Notes: a model not told the origin generated them from the letters alone. Shown: positions 42,077-51,180, counted from the stretch's first letter. The stretch: 64,000 nt of DNA from Variovorax sp. MHTC-1 (GCF_003984645.1 NZ_RWKI01000005.1:124001-188000), one strand, 5' to 3'. Translations and numbers: made by a program.

Positions 42077-42829
42077 ATGTACATCGAACAAGGCGGCGAA
42101 GGCCCCGACCTGCTCCTCATGCTGCATGGGATGGGCGCGACCGGCGCCGTGTGGTCGCCGATGTGCACGCAGGCCGACGCCCGCTGGGCCGGCCGCTGGA
42201 TCGCGATGGACCTTCCCGGCCACGGCCAATCCGATCGGCAGGGCAGCTATGCCATCGGCCAGTACGCCGCAAGCGTCGCGCGCGCCGTGCTGCCCCATGT
42301 CGATCCCGCAGGCCGGCTCGTGGTGCTCGGCCACTCGCTCGGCGGCGTGATCGGTCTCGCCCTGGCCTCGGGCTGGTTCGGTGTCACGCCGCACCGGGTT
42401 TTCGGGGCCGGCATCAAGGTCGCGTGGAATGACGATGAGCTGCGCCGCATGGAGACGCTCGCAGCCCAGCCCGCCAAGCGCTTCGCCACGGAGGACGAGG
42501 CCCGGGAGCGGTACCTGAAGGTCTCCGGCCTGGCCGGCATCGCCGGCGCAACGCCGGCCGTCGCCCTGCGCGGCATCCGGCGCGGCGCCGACGGCTGGTG
42601 TCTCGCGATGGATCCGCGGGCCCATGGCGTCGGCAGGCCGCCCATGTCCGAGCTGGTGGCCTTGGCCCGCTGCCCCATTCATCTCGGCCGCGGGGGCGAT
42701 GACGCGATGATGACGATGGAACAGCTCCGCGCGCTCGACCCCGATGCCTCGGACCTCGGGCCGCATGGTCACAACGTGATGGTCGAGGCGCCGGCGCGGG
42801 TTTGGGACTGGGTCGCCTCGTTCGAGTGA
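42077..42829 (+). CDS. Alpha/beta hydrolase
   Basis: 250 residues. I start at ATG 42077 because GGAGGCGGCGGAC precedes it; an ATG at 42062 is in frame. The fold shows LLLMLHGMGATG (oxyanion HG), the nucleophile in LVVLGHSLGGVIGL (GHSLG), an acid candidate in HLGRGGDDAMMT, and the histidine in GPHGHNVMVEAP. It belongs to the broad esterase/C-C-hydrolase-like group, cytoplasmic as no signal peptide is present. The substrate cannot be told. Confidence 0.85.
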   Translation: MYIEQGGEGPDLLLMLHGMGATGAVWSPMCTQADARWAGRWIAMDLPGHGQSDRQGSYAIGQYAASVARAVLPHVDPAGRLVVLGHSLGGVIGLALASGWFGVTPHRVFGAGIKVAWNDDELRRMETLAAQPAKRFATEDEARERYLKVSGLAGIAGATPAVALRGIRRGADGWCLAMDPRAHGVGRPPMSELVALARCPIHLGRGGDDAMMTMEQLRALDPDASDLGPHGHNVMVEAPARVWDWVASFE

Positions 42830-42945
42830 GGGCGGCCGGTGCTTTCCTTTCGCTCCACTGCACCGGGGTCCCGTCCTGCATCCTGCCTCCGCGCGAGCAG
42901 GTAAATTGACAGGTTGACGATCGATATCACGCTGTTGGAGTGGGT

Positions 42946-44448
42946 ATGAGTTCAACGATCTCGCCGGATGAAGGCGACCGGAGGGAAACGGTGCTGCAGG
43001 TGGGCGTGCCCGGCCTCGACGACGTGCTGGGCGGCGGCCTTACGGCCAACCGGCTGTACCTGCTGGAGGGCGCGCCCGGCGCGGGCAAGACCACGGTGGC
43101 GATGCAGTTCCTGCGCGAAGGCGCCGCGCGGGGCGAGCCGGTGCTGTACGTCACGCTTTCCGAGACGGCGGAAGAGCTGCGGGGCGTCGCCCGCTCGCAC
43201 GGCTGGGACCTGAAGGGCATCGAAGTGCGCGAGATGCTGCCCTCGCACGATGCGCTGGAGCCGGACGAGCAGTACACGATGTTCCATCCTTCGGAGGTCG
43301 AGCTCAGCGAGACCACGCTGAAGATCCTGGCGGATGTCGACGTGATCCGGCCGACGCGCGTGGTGTTCGATTCGCTGTCGGAGCTGCGTCTCCTGGCCGG
43401 GGCTTCGCTGCGCTACCGGCGCCAGATCCTGGCGCTCAAGCAGTTCTTCGCCGGCCGCCAGTGCACGGTGCTGCTGCTCGACGACATGACTGCGATGGAG
43501 CACGACCTGCAGGTCCAGAGCATCGCCCATGCGGTGCTTCGGCTGGAGCAGATCAATTCCGACTACGGTTCGTCGCGGCGCCGGCTCATCGTCACCAAGT
43601 ACCGCGGCAAGGAGTTTCGCGGCGGCTATCACGACTACAAGATCGTGCGCGGCGGGCTGCAGGTGTTCCCGCGGCTGGTGGCGGCGGAACATACGCCGCC
43701 GCTCACCCAGACGCGCATGGCCAGCGGCCTGCCGGCGCTCGACGCGCTGCTGGGCGGCGGCATCGAAAGGGGCACCAGCACGCTGTTCGTGGGCGCGCCG
43801 GGCACCGGCAAGTCGAGCGTGGCGGTGCAGTTCGCGCTCGCAGCGGCCCAGCGCGGCGAGTGCGCGGCGCTCTTCATCTTCGACGAGAGCGCCAACACCT
43901 TGCGCACCCGCTGCGAGGGCATGGGCATGGACCTGACGCCGCATCTCGAATCGGGACACATCCGGGTGCGCCAGGTCGACCCTGCGGAGCTGTCGCCGGG
44001 CGAGTTCGTCAACTCCATCCGGGTGGCCGTCACCGAGCACAACGCCAGGGTGGTCGTCATCGACAGCCTCAACGGCTACCTCAACGCCATGCCCGACGAG
44101 CGCTTCCTCATCGTGCAACTGCACGAGCTGCTCACCTACCTCGGCCAGGCCGGTGTTGCCACGCTGCTGATCGGCGCGCAGCACGGGCTGATCGGCATGC
44201 AGATGCAGACGCCGGTCGATGCGAGCTACCTGGCCGATTCGGTGGTGCTGCTGCGCTACTTCGAGGACGGCGGCGAGGTGCGGCAGGCAATCTCGGTGCT
44301 CAAGAAGCGCGGCGGCGCGCACGAGCGGAGCATCCGCGCCTTCACCATGAACGACACGGGGGTTCACGTCGGCGCACCGTTGCGCAACTTCCGAGGCATC
44401 CTCACCGGGCTGCCCGTGCCTATCGAAGGGCTTCAGTCGTCGTCGTGA
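42946..44448 (+). CDS. KaiC-like double ATPase
   Basis: 500 residues with two RecA-like KaiC domains. The first Walker A is GAPGAGKTT near residue 42 and a glutamate pair is in LYVTLSETAEELRG. The second is GAPGTGKSS near 283 with FIFDESANTLRTR in the place of the catalytic pair. The start at 42946 follows GGAG (6 bases); a GTG at 42940 is possible. It lacks KaiA and KaiB nearby, so it is not the cyanobacterial clock itself. Its stop overlaps the start of a histidine kinase (GTGA at 44445..44448), indicating a shared signalling role. Confidence 0.9.
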   Translation: MSSTISPDEGDRRETVLQVGVPGLDDVLGGGLTANRLYLLEGAPGAGKTTVAMQFLREGAARGEPVLYVTLSETAEELRGVARSHGWDLKGIEVREMLPSHDALEPDEQYTMFHPSEVELSETTLKILADVDVIRPTRVVFDSLSELRLLAGASLRYRRQILALKQFFAGRQCTVLLLDDMTAMEHDLQVQSIAHAVLRLEQINSDYGSSRRRLIVTKYRGKEFRGGYHDYKIVRGGLQVFPRLVAAEHTPPLTQTRMASGLPALDALLGGGIERGTSTLFVGAPGTGKSSVAVQFALAAAQRGECAALFIFDESANTLRTRCEGMGMDLTPHLESGHIRVRQVDPAELSPGEFVNSIRVAVTEHNARVVVIDSLNGYLNAMPDERFLIVQLHELLTYLGQAGVATLLIGAQHGLIGMQMQTPVDASYLADSVVLLRYFEDGGEVRQAISVLKKRGGAHERSIRAFTMNDTGVHVGAPLRNFRGILTGLPVPIEGLQSSS

Positions 44449-45983
44449 GCGCACAAGCGTCGTCGAATCTCGACTACCGCATCCTGTTGCGGACCGCGAC
44501 CTCCAAGGACGCCCTGATGGCGAGCGCAGTGCTGGAGCGCACGCAGCTCGTGTCGCATATCTGCGCCGGCATGCCCGAACTGCTGGCCGAGTTTGCGCGC
44601 GGTGCCGGGGCCATCCTGCTGGCGGAAGAGGTGATCTCCGGCTCGGCCCTTGCCGAGCTGAACCGCGCGCTGGCTGCGCAGCCGCCCTGGTCGGATGTGC
44701 CGCTGCTCGTGCTGGCGCGGCAAGGCGCGGACTCGCGCGCCATCGGCCACGTGATGGACGAGTTCGCCAATGTCACCGTGATCGAGCGGCCGGTGCGGGT
44801 CGCCTCGCTGGTGAGCGCGGTGCGCAGCGCGTTGCGTGCGCGCCGCCGGCAGTACGAGCTGCGAAACGTGCTCGACGGGCTGCGCGAGTCCGACCAGCGC
44901 AAGACCGAGTTCCTCGCTACGCTGGCCCACGAGCTGCGCAACCCGCTGGCGCCCCTGAGCACCGCCCTGTCGCTGTTGGCGCGCAAGAAGCCGGAGGCGG
45001 CGGAGGCCGAGAGGTACTACGAGCTGATGCGCCGGCAGGTCGAGCACATGGTGCGCCTCGTCAACGACCTGATGGAGGTTTCGCGCATCACGCGCGGCAA
45101 GATCGACCTGCACTGGAGCTCGGTGCTGCTCGACGGCGTGATCAACGACGCGGTGGAACTGAGCCGTCCGCTGGTCGAGGGCGCCGGGCACTCGCTCGCG
45201 GTCGAGCTCGTCGATTGCGGCCTGGTCGTGCGCGGCGACAGCGTGAGGCTGACGCAGGTCTTCTCCAATCTCCTGAACAACGCCGCCAAGTACACGCCGA
45301 CCGGTGGAAAGGTGAAGCTCGCGGTGCGCCGGGACAACCGGCAGGCCGTGGTCGAGGTGAGCGACACCGGCGCCGGCATCGCGCCTGACATGCTGAAGTC
45401 CATCTTCGAGATGTTCGTGCAGGTGAGCGGAACCTCCAAGGCGGCGCAGGGCGGGCTCGGCATCGGCCTGACGCTCGTCAAGAGCCTGGTCGAGCTGCAC
45501 GGCGGCAGCGTCGAGGCCCGGAGCGAAGGCCTCGGCCGCGGCGCCACTTTCACTGTGCGGCTCCCGCTGGCACGAAACGCCCGCATGCCCGACCGGCACC
45601 TGCCGGCGCCGCAGGACGCGTGGATGCCTTCCATCGAGCAGACCATCCTGGTGGTCGACGACAACCGCGACGCGGCCGACAGCCTGGCCGAGCTGCTGGG
45701 CTCGATGGGCGCGACGGTGCTGACCGCCTACAGCGGCGAGGAGGCGCTGCGCCTGGCCGCGGAGCACGAGTTCGACACCGCCATCCTCGACATCGGCATG
45801 CCGGGCATGGACGGCTGCGACCTGGCGCGCTACCTGCGCGCGCGGCAGGACGCCACCGACCTCACCTTGATCGCGTTGACCGGCTGGGGCCAGCAAGGGG
45901 ACAAAGACCGCATCGCGACGGCGGGCTTCGACCACCATCTGCTCAAGCCGCTGAATCTGGCCGAGCTGATGGCGGCGTTGTAG
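44445..45983 (+). CDS. Hybrid histidine kinase with pseudo-receiver and C-terminal receiver
   Basis: 512 residues from a GTG overlapping the KaiC-like stop. The N-terminal 130 residues look like a receiver fold without a clear phospho-Asp (ILLAEEVISGSALAELNRAL, then VIERPVRVASLVSAV). The kinase core has H in FLATLAHELRNPLAPL, N box NLLNNAAKYTP, G1 EVSDTGAGIAPDM and G2 GGLGIGLTLVKSL. The C-terminal receiver has VVDDNRDAADS, Asp in TAILDIGMPGMDG and Lys in HLLKPLNL. It has no membrane helix, so the input is cytoplasmic, perhaps the KaiC-like partner. Confidence 0.9.
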   Translation: MSAQASSNLDYRILLRTATSKDALMASAVLERTQLVSHICAGMPELLAEFARGAGAILLAEEVISGSALAELNRALAAQPPWSDVPLLVLARQGADSRAIGHVMDEFANVTVIERPVRVASLVSAVRSALRARRRQYELRNVLDGLRESDQRKTEFLATLAHELRNPLAPLSTALSLLARKKPEAAEAERYYELMRRQVEHMVRLVNDLMEVSRITRGKIDLHWSSVLLDGVINDAVELSRPLVEGAGHSLAVELVDCGLVVRGDSVRLTQVFSNLLNNAAKYTPTGGKVKLAVRRDNRQAVVEVSDTGAGIAPDMLKSIFEMFVQVSGTSKAAQGGLGIGLTLVKSLVELHGGSVEARSEGLGRGATFTVRLPLARNARMPDRHLPAPQDAWMPSIEQTILVVDDNRDAADSLAELLGSMGATVLTAYSGEEALRLAAEHEFDTAILDIGMPGMDGCDLARYLRARQDATDLTLIALTGWGQQGDKDRIATAGFDHHLLKPLNLAELMAAL

Positions 45984-45989
45984 CGCGCT

Positions 45990-46850
45990 CTACCACGCGA
46001 TCGGCGCTGCACCGAAGGATGCGAGCTTCGCGTTGACGGCGCTGAACGGATTGGGCCCGCCCATGAAGCCCGGCGCGACCGGGTGAGGCAAGGCGACGTC
46101 CGCTGCCCGCGTGTCCCAGGTTCCGGCCTGGATCGCGGCCAGCTTCACGCCTTCGCTCGCCAGCAGCTTCTGCGCCAGCTGGCCGAGGCAGAGGAAGACC
46201 ACCTGGCCGCTGCCGCGCGTCGCCATCGAGCGCAGCACCTGGCCGACCACCGGCCGCCAGAACGGGAGGTGGCCCTTGAGCTGTTCCGGCGCGCCGCCCG
46301 ATTTGTAGCGCGTGATGGTGAGTCCGGCGTTGAGGAAGAGCAGGCCCTGCGTCTGTTGCAGCCGGTCGAACAGCGCGCGCGGCGATTCGAGCCCGACGGC
46401 CGGCTTGGCGGCATGGCGCGCGAAGGAAGCCCAGCTCATCTTCAGCACCTCGTCGTCGAGCGTGCGCGCCGCGACCAGCATCCGCAGCAGCACGCGCAGG
46501 CTGTTGGCGACCGACGACGCGGGCACGTCCCAGCCGGCGATATCGCCCTGCTCGAAGGAGCGGCCGGTCGCGCGGGCCAGCGCCGGATACGGGTCCTGGC
46601 CGATCAGCACGCAGCGCACCTGCGACGGCTCGATGCCGTCGAAGGCGCGCAAGACATGGGCATCCGCGCGTGCGCCCGGCAGCGGCGTGCCGCGCCTGGC
46701 GGGGTAGATCGGCTGCAGTGCATCGAAGCTGAGCGTGCTGCCGACCGCGAGCGGGTTCGGGCTGGTGCCGGCCAGCAGCGTTCGCCAAGCGGGCGAGAGA
46801 TCGTCGTGCCAGCCATTGGAGAAGTCGCTCAGGGCGTCGCGCAGGTTCAT
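45990..46850 (-). CDS. ung: Divergent uracil-DNA glycosylase
   Basis: 286 residues. Catalytic motif GQDPYPALARATG at residues 84-96 retains the Asp and Tyr of family 1 (GQDPYHG) but has Pro where His is expected. LFLNAGLTI has the Asn. The terminal HPSPLS motif is changed to PHPVAPGFMGGPNPFSAVN, keeping the His. It probably removes uracil from DNA, but the altered intercalation loop may change activity. It ends 6 bases from the convergent kinase stop and starts 12 bases after the amidohydrolase gene stop on the same strand. Confidence 0.82.
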   Translation of the reverse strand: MNLRDALSDFSNGWHDDLSPAWRTLLAGTSPNPLAVGSTLSFDALQPIYPARRGTPLPGARADAHVLRAFDGIEPSQVRCVLIGQDPYPALARATGRSFEQGDIAGWDVPASSVANSLRVLLRMLVAARTLDDEVLKMSWASFARHAAKPAVGLESPRALFDRLQQTQGLLFLNAGLTITRYKSGGAPEQLKGHLPFWRPVVGQVLRSMATRGSGQVVFLCLGQLAQKLLASEGVKLAAIQAGTWDTRAADVALPHPVAPGFMGGPNPFSAVNAKLASFGAAPIAW

Positions 46851-46862
46851 GGCTGCCGGCGG

Positions 46863-48518
46863 CTACGACCAGAGGTCGCGCAGCCCCTCCTTGATCATGG
46901 CCGGGACGTTCTTCTGCATGTCGAGCGCGTCCAGGTAGTCCGGATCGTCGACCACCGTCAGCCGGTCGATGGCCAGCGGCGCGACGGCGGCCGATAGCTT
47001 GGGCGGGGCGGCAGCGAACAGCGGCCGCATCATCGCGGCGCGCAGCGTGCGGCCGCCGGCCCCGCGCAGCGGCAGGTTGGGGCGCAGGTCGACGCCGGTG
47101 TCGAGGACCTCGTCGAGCGCAAGCCGCCAGGTGCTGCCGGACTTGCGCGCCAGTCCCGCTTCGGACATCAGCTTCGGGCGCTCGGCCTTGCGCGCGAGCG
47201 CGGGCAGGCTGCGCAGCGCGCCCTTGAGCGCCTCCCGCGCCGCGGAGAGCGACAGGTTCTGCACCAGCGTGTCGGCGGCCGGGTGCGCGAAATACAGCAT
47301 CCTCCGCGCACCACCGACCTCCAGCGCTTCGCCGACGAAACCGAGCGCGCGCATCAGCGTCTCGGCGCCGAAGCGCGCGATGCCGTTGATCATGACCAGC
47401 GAGAGGTCGGACTCCTTGGCGCGGATGAGCTGCAGGTACGGATCGCCGCTCACGCCATCGATCAGCAGGAGGTCGGCGCGCTTGGCCGCAGCCAGCGAGC
47501 CCAGCGCGGAGTCCCACTCGAGCAGCCCGGCCGCGTTGCGCGTCACCATCGCGACCAGTTCGCGCGGCGTGAAGATGGCATGCGCCTCGCTCCACAGGTG
47601 CGCGACCTTCAGCTCGTTGAGCAGGTTCCTGCTGCCCGAAGGCGCCCAGTCGCAGCCGAGCGAGATCGGAACGCCGGCAGCCTTGGCCGCAGCGACGTCG
47701 GCGGTTCCGCCGTAGAGCAGCATGTTGCTGAAGGGCGACCACACCATGCTGCCGCCCTTGGCGGCGAGGATCTCGAAGTCCGGCGGCTTCAGCGCCGCGG
47801 CATGAATGCCGCACAGCGAGGGTGTGATCGCCCATTCGCCGGGCGCGAACTGCAGCGATTCGAAGGCTCGCCGCGCCGTCGGGTCGAGGCCTTCCGACAG
47901 GTGCAGCAGGTAGCAGGTCTTCTCCTTCTTCAGGCGCGCGAGGAAGGCTTGCGCATCGCGCGCCGCCACGTCGGGCACGCGCGTGGAGACGGCGGGCAGC
48001 GTCTCGTCGTCGGTGGCTTCGACGTTGCGGACCACGCCTTTGAAGTAGCGCCGGATGCCCGCCTGGTTGGCCAGCGTGATGCCCTGGCTCGTCGTGGTGC
48101 CGCCGATCAGGGCCTTGGCCTCGACGTAGCGGCAGATCGCCGCCAGCAGCTCCGGCGTCGCGGCGAGCGTCTGCATCGGCGCCGAGATCTTGCTGTGGTA
48201 CTCGGCATGGCGGCTCCACTGCCCGCGGTTCGTGAACTTCTTCGGCACCTGCCACAGCGGCAGCACGTTGTACGGAAGGTGGTTGTGAAGGTCGATCAGG
48301 CCGGGGTAGATCGTGCCGCCGGTGTCCGTCACCGCCGTGTTGCCGAAGCCCGCGGGCGCAGGCGCCGCCGCATCCTGCACTGCGACGATGTCGCCGTTGT
48401 GCGTGTAGATGCGGCCGCGGGCGATCACCTTGAACGCGCCGTTCATCGTGACGATGCGCCCTTCGAGCGCGAGCCTCGGGCTGTCGGCCGGATCGAACGG
48501 CTTCTTGCGGGCGGCCAT
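46863..48518 (-). CDS. Amidohydrolase-superfamily protein
   Basis: 551 residues. The metal pair is in YPGLIDLHNHLPYN (H78, H80). Later ligands are likely in YLLHLSEGLDPTAR, SLCGIHAAALKPP and ISLGCDWAPSGS. The layout resembles amidohydrolases of the ATZ/TRZ-like group, acting on a C-N bond of an unknown substrate. The long C-terminal extension after residue 430 (SEAGLARKSGSTWRLALDEV) is unusual for the family. It lies 3 bases after the secreted CXXCH gene, so the pair is likely cotranscribed. Confidence 0.82.
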   Translation of the reverse strand: MAARKKPFDPADSPRLALEGRIVTMNGAFKVIARGRIYTHNGDIVAVQDAAAPAPAGFGNTAVTDTGGTIYPGLIDLHNHLPYNVLPLWQVPKKFTNRGQWSRHAEYHSKISAPMQTLAATPELLAAICRYVEAKALIGGTTTSQGITLANQAGIRRYFKGVVRNVEATDDETLPAVSTRVPDVAARDAQAFLARLKKEKTCYLLHLSEGLDPTARRAFESLQFAPGEWAITPSLCGIHAAALKPPDFEILAAKGGSMVWSPFSNMLLYGGTADVAAAKAAGVPISLGCDWAPSGSRNLLNELKVAHLWSEAHAIFTPRELVAMVTRNAAGLLEWDSALGSLAAAKRADLLLIDGVSGDPYLQLIRAKESDLSLVMINGIARFGAETLMRALGFVGEALEVGGARRMLYFAHPAADTLVQNLSLSAAREALKGALRSLPALARKAERPKLMSEAGLARKSGSTWRLALDEVLDTGVDLRPNLPLRGAGGRTLRAAMMRPLFAAAPPKLSAAVAPLAIDRLTVVDDPDYLDALDMQKNVPAMIKEGLRDLWS

Positions 48519-48521
48519 GGT

Positions 48522-49760
48522 TCAGCCGTCCCTGCCGACCGGCCTGATGTTGACGCCGCGCGAGCGGTCGAGCCGGCCGCGCGCCGCGCCGGCGGCGGCT
48601 GCAGCTCGCGGCGCCGAAGACGGACCGGCCGCCTGGGCCCAGTTCGCAATGCCGTTCTGCAGCTGCAGCGAGTAGTCGAGCGACAGCGCGTTCGCATCGA
48701 AGGGCGTCCCGGACTTGATGTTGCGGAAGTAGAGGCGCAGCGTTTGCACTGTGGCGTTCGCCGGTGGAATCGCCGCGCGGCCGGGCCGCGACAGATCGTT
48801 CTGGATCTGCGCCGTCGAATGGCAGGACAGGCAGGACGAGCGCGGGTTGTCCACGGGGCCGTTGAGCCGCTTCTCGAAGCCGAGGTGCTGCGGGATCTGC
48901 AGGCCCGCATTGATCTTGGTCTGCCGCAGCGCCTGCGTGGTGCGCACGCGCGTCGGGTCGTTGCCCCACATCAGGCCGACCGGCACCAGCCGGTCCCACG
49001 GCGTGGCGCCCGGCGCGTTGCCGTCGTAGACGAAGGTGCCGAAGACCCAGCCGGTGGTCGAGGCCGCGCGGCTTTCGCGCACGGCGATGTCGACCTGCAG
49101 CAGGCGCAGCGTGGGCCGCGGGCCGGCGTTGTTCGCGCGGTTGATGTCGGCCTGCCACTCCACGGACCCCGCCAGGTAGGGAACCTGGCTTACCGGCGCT
49201 TCGGTGAAGATCAGCTTGATGCTGACGCTGCCGACCGGGAATTTCGCGACGCTCGGGTTCGGCGCGTCCGGATCTTTCCAGACCTGGCCGAGGGTGTAGC
49301 CGCCGCGGGGGTTGTAGACGCTGACGGCCCAGTTCTCCCAGGTGCCCGTCTGGTTCGGATGGAGTTCGCCGGGTCGCGAGCTTCTCTCGCGCGTCAGCCC
49401 GCGGACGAACTCGCGGCCTGCCGCGCCGGCATGCATCCAGGGTGCGTGGTACCAGCCGCGGGTGCTGTTGTCCTGGACCACGAAGTCGACCTGCTTGTTG
49501 CCCTCGAGCGCGTAGTCGAGCACTGCCTCGATGTATTCGTTCGGCTGGGTGCGGAAGTCGAAGCTCATCCACGGACGCGGGCCGAGGGAAGGCAGCGTCT
49601 GCGGATAGTCCTGCTTCAGGCGAAAGACCGGGCCCGTCCAGCCTGCGGGCGGCGGGTCGTGGGCATCGGGGAACTGGGCTGCTGCCCTTGCGCAGAAGAA
49701 GCACGAAGCCGCGACGAGCACGGCCCCGGAGATGCGTGCGGCAAAACGGTCTTCGACCAT
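48522..49760 (-). CDS. Secreted protein with a CXXCH heme motif
   Basis: 412 residues. The N-terminus (RISGAVLVAASCFFCARAAAQ) is a signal peptide. A beta-rich middle contains PWMSFDFRTQPNEYIEAVLD and GTWENWAVSVYNPRGGYTL. A single CLSCH motif near residue 310 suggests covalent heme c attachment. The C-terminus is Ala/Arg-rich and probably disordered. I do not recognise the family beyond the heme motif. It is the upstream gene of the amidohydrolase pair and probably lies in the periplasm. Confidence 0.7.
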   Translation of the reverse strand: MVEDRFAARISGAVLVAASCFFCARAAAQFPDAHDPPPAGWTGPVFRLKQDYPQTLPSLGPRPWMSFDFRTQPNEYIEAVLDYALEGNKQVDFVVQDNSTRGWYHAPWMHAGAAGREFVRGLTRERSSRPGELHPNQTGTWENWAVSVYNPRGGYTLGQVWKDPDAPNPSVAKFPVGSVSIKLIFTEAPVSQVPYLAGSVEWQADINRANNAGPRPTLRLLQVDIAVRESRAASTTGWVFGTFVYDGNAPGATPWDRLVPVGLMWGNDPTRVRTTQALRQTKINAGLQIPQHLGFEKRLNGPVDNPRSSCLSCHSTAQIQNDLSRPGRAAIPPANATVQTLRLYFRNIKSGTPFDANALSLDYSLQLQNGIANWAQAAGPSSAPRAAAAAGAARGRLDRSRGVNIRPVGRDG

Positions 49761-49902
49761 GTGAATCGCCTCGTCAGGTTTGCGGGTTGAGCGCTTCGAT
49801 CGAGCCGAAGCTGCTCGCCCATCTCAAACTCCCCGAGGCGCATCCTCGCGCGCAGCGCGCGGCTGCGCATCACACAAAGGGGATATGCCCGAAGTGCAAG
49901 CC

Positions 49903-51042
49903 TCAGCCGACGCTCACGCCCACCTTCGCACCGGCCGCGACGATCTCGCCCCAGGTCGCATCGTCGAGCCAGATGCCCTCGTGCTCGCGCGCCGCGCGCG
50001 CCCTGCGCTCGGGCTCGCCGGCGATCTGCACCGCATCGAAGCCTTGGCCCGGCGGGCTTTGGCGCAGCCAGGAGATGAAGGCGCTGGCCTCCTCTTCGAA
50101 GCTTGCCTGCGTGCCGAGCTTGGCCGGGTCGATGACGATGGCCAGCATGCCGTTGAGCACGGTGCGCGCGGTATCGGCGGGACGGTGCCAGGTGCCGCCG
50201 CCGGTGAGCGCGCCGCCGAGCAGCTCGCAGGCGACCGCCATGCCGTAGCCCTTGTGTTCGCCGAAGGTCATCAGCGCGCCGAACAGGCCGTTGCTCTGCG
50301 GCACCACGACCACGCCGGGGTCGTCGGTGGGCGCGCCGTGTTCGTCGATGAGATAGCCGGGCGGCACGCGCTCGCCCTTGTTGTGGGCCACGCGCATCTT
50401 CCCTTGTGCCACGCGGCTGGTCGCGTAGTCCAGGATGAAATCACCCCCAGGCTCCCCCGCTGCGTGTGGGTCGCCACCCCCCGAGGGGGCTGCCCCGCCT
50501 TGGGGCGGCCCTGCGGCGGGGCGGTGCGCGCCTTTCAGCGGGATGCCGATGCAGCAGGGATTGGTGCCGAAGCGCCCGTCGCCGCCGCCCCAGGGCGCGA
50601 CCACCGGGCGCGAGAGCACGTTGACGAAGTGCATCGACACCAGGCCCTGCGCAGTGGCCATCTCGGCGAAGTGGCCGATGCGGCCAAGGTGGTGCGCGTT
50701 GGCGAGCGAGAGCACGCATGTGCCATGCTGCTTGGCACGCGGGATGGCGAGTTCCATCGCCTGCACGCCGACGATCTGGCCGTAGCCGCGCTGGCCGTCG
50801 AGCGCGAGCATGGGACCGGTGTCGAGGTTGATCTTGACCGACGCGTTGGGCTTGAGGCCGCCTTCGGCCGCGGCATCGACATAGCGCGGCACCATGCCGA
50901 CGCCGTGCGAGTCGTGGCCGCTGAGGTTGGCGAGCACGAGGTTGGCGGCGACCTGTTCGGCTTCGACGGAGGTGCTGCCGGTGCCGGCGATGATGGCGGC
51001 GACTTGGGTGCGCAGCGTCGCGGCTTGAATTGTTCGAGGCAT
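49903..51042 (-). CDS. Malate/L-lactate dehydrogenase (Ldh2 family) with internal insertion
   Basis: 379 residues. The Ldh2 pattern is clear: NLSGHDSHGVGMVPRYV, then GRIGHFAEMAT and GTNPCCIGIP. Between IGIPLKG and GDFILDYATS about 28 extra residues (AHRPAAGPPQGGAAPSGGGD onward) are encoded by a hairpin-rich repeat, not by the family. The reading frame is kept (84 bases). The start at 51042 follows CAGGAGCC. NAD(P)-dependent oxidation of a 2-hydroxyacid is expected if the insert is tolerated. It is last in the minus-strand sugar-acid genes. Confidence 0.82.
   Translation of the reverse strand: MPRTIQAATLRTQVAAIIAGTGSTSVEAEQVAANLVLANLSGHDSHGVGMVPRYVDAAAEGGLKPNASVKINLDTGPMLALDGQRGYGQIVGVQAMELAIPRAKQHGTCVLSLANAHHLGRIGHFAEMATAQGLVSMHFVNVLSRPVVAPWGGGDGRFGTNPCCIGIPLKGAHRPAAGPPQGGAAPSGGGDPHAAGEPGGDFILDYATSRVAQGKMRVAHNKGERVPPGYLIDEHGAPTDDPGVVVVPQSNGLFGALMTFGEHKGYGMAVACELLGGALTGGGTWHRPADTARTVLNGMLAIVIDPAKLGTQASFEEEASAFISWLRQSPPGQGFDAVQIAGEPERRARAAREHEGIWLDDATWGEIVAAGAKVGVSVG
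50444..50530. repeat. Multi-hairpin repeat inside the Ldh2-family gene
   Basis: The sequence begins CCCCCAGGCT, as does the repeat at 9321. It is followed by stacked stems (CCCCCCGAGGGGGC, GCCCCGCCTTGGGGCGGC, and CCCTGCGGCGGGG). It is fully inside the coding frame of the dehydrogenase gene and adds about 28 residues. GC content is high and the translated product is low complexity. Confidence 0.8.
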
Positions 51043-51064
51043 TCGAAAGGCTCCTGGTATTTTG

Positions 51065-51180
51065 CTCCTTCCCCCTCCGGGGGAAGGTTGGGATGGGGCG
51101 CCGGGCGCATCAACGGCAGACGCAACTTCGATGCGCCGCGTGCCCCCCACCCCCGCCCTCCCCCAGCGGGGGAGGGAGTA
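51065..51180. repeat. Paired inverted hairpin repeat, copy A
   Basis: The element has inverted arms of about 50 bases, each with its own hairpin: CTCCTTCCCCCTCCGGGGGA at the left, and CTCCCTCCCCCGCTGGGGGA on the opposite strand at the right. Copy B at 54717 has the same architecture. It fills the gap between the dehydrogenase and the dehydratase gene, both on the minus strand. Confidence 0.75.

Noticed and set aside
45943..49704. Open frame of about 1250 codons on the minus strand
   Set aside because: It overlaps the ung, amidohydrolase and CXXCH genes in another frame and lacks family motifs.
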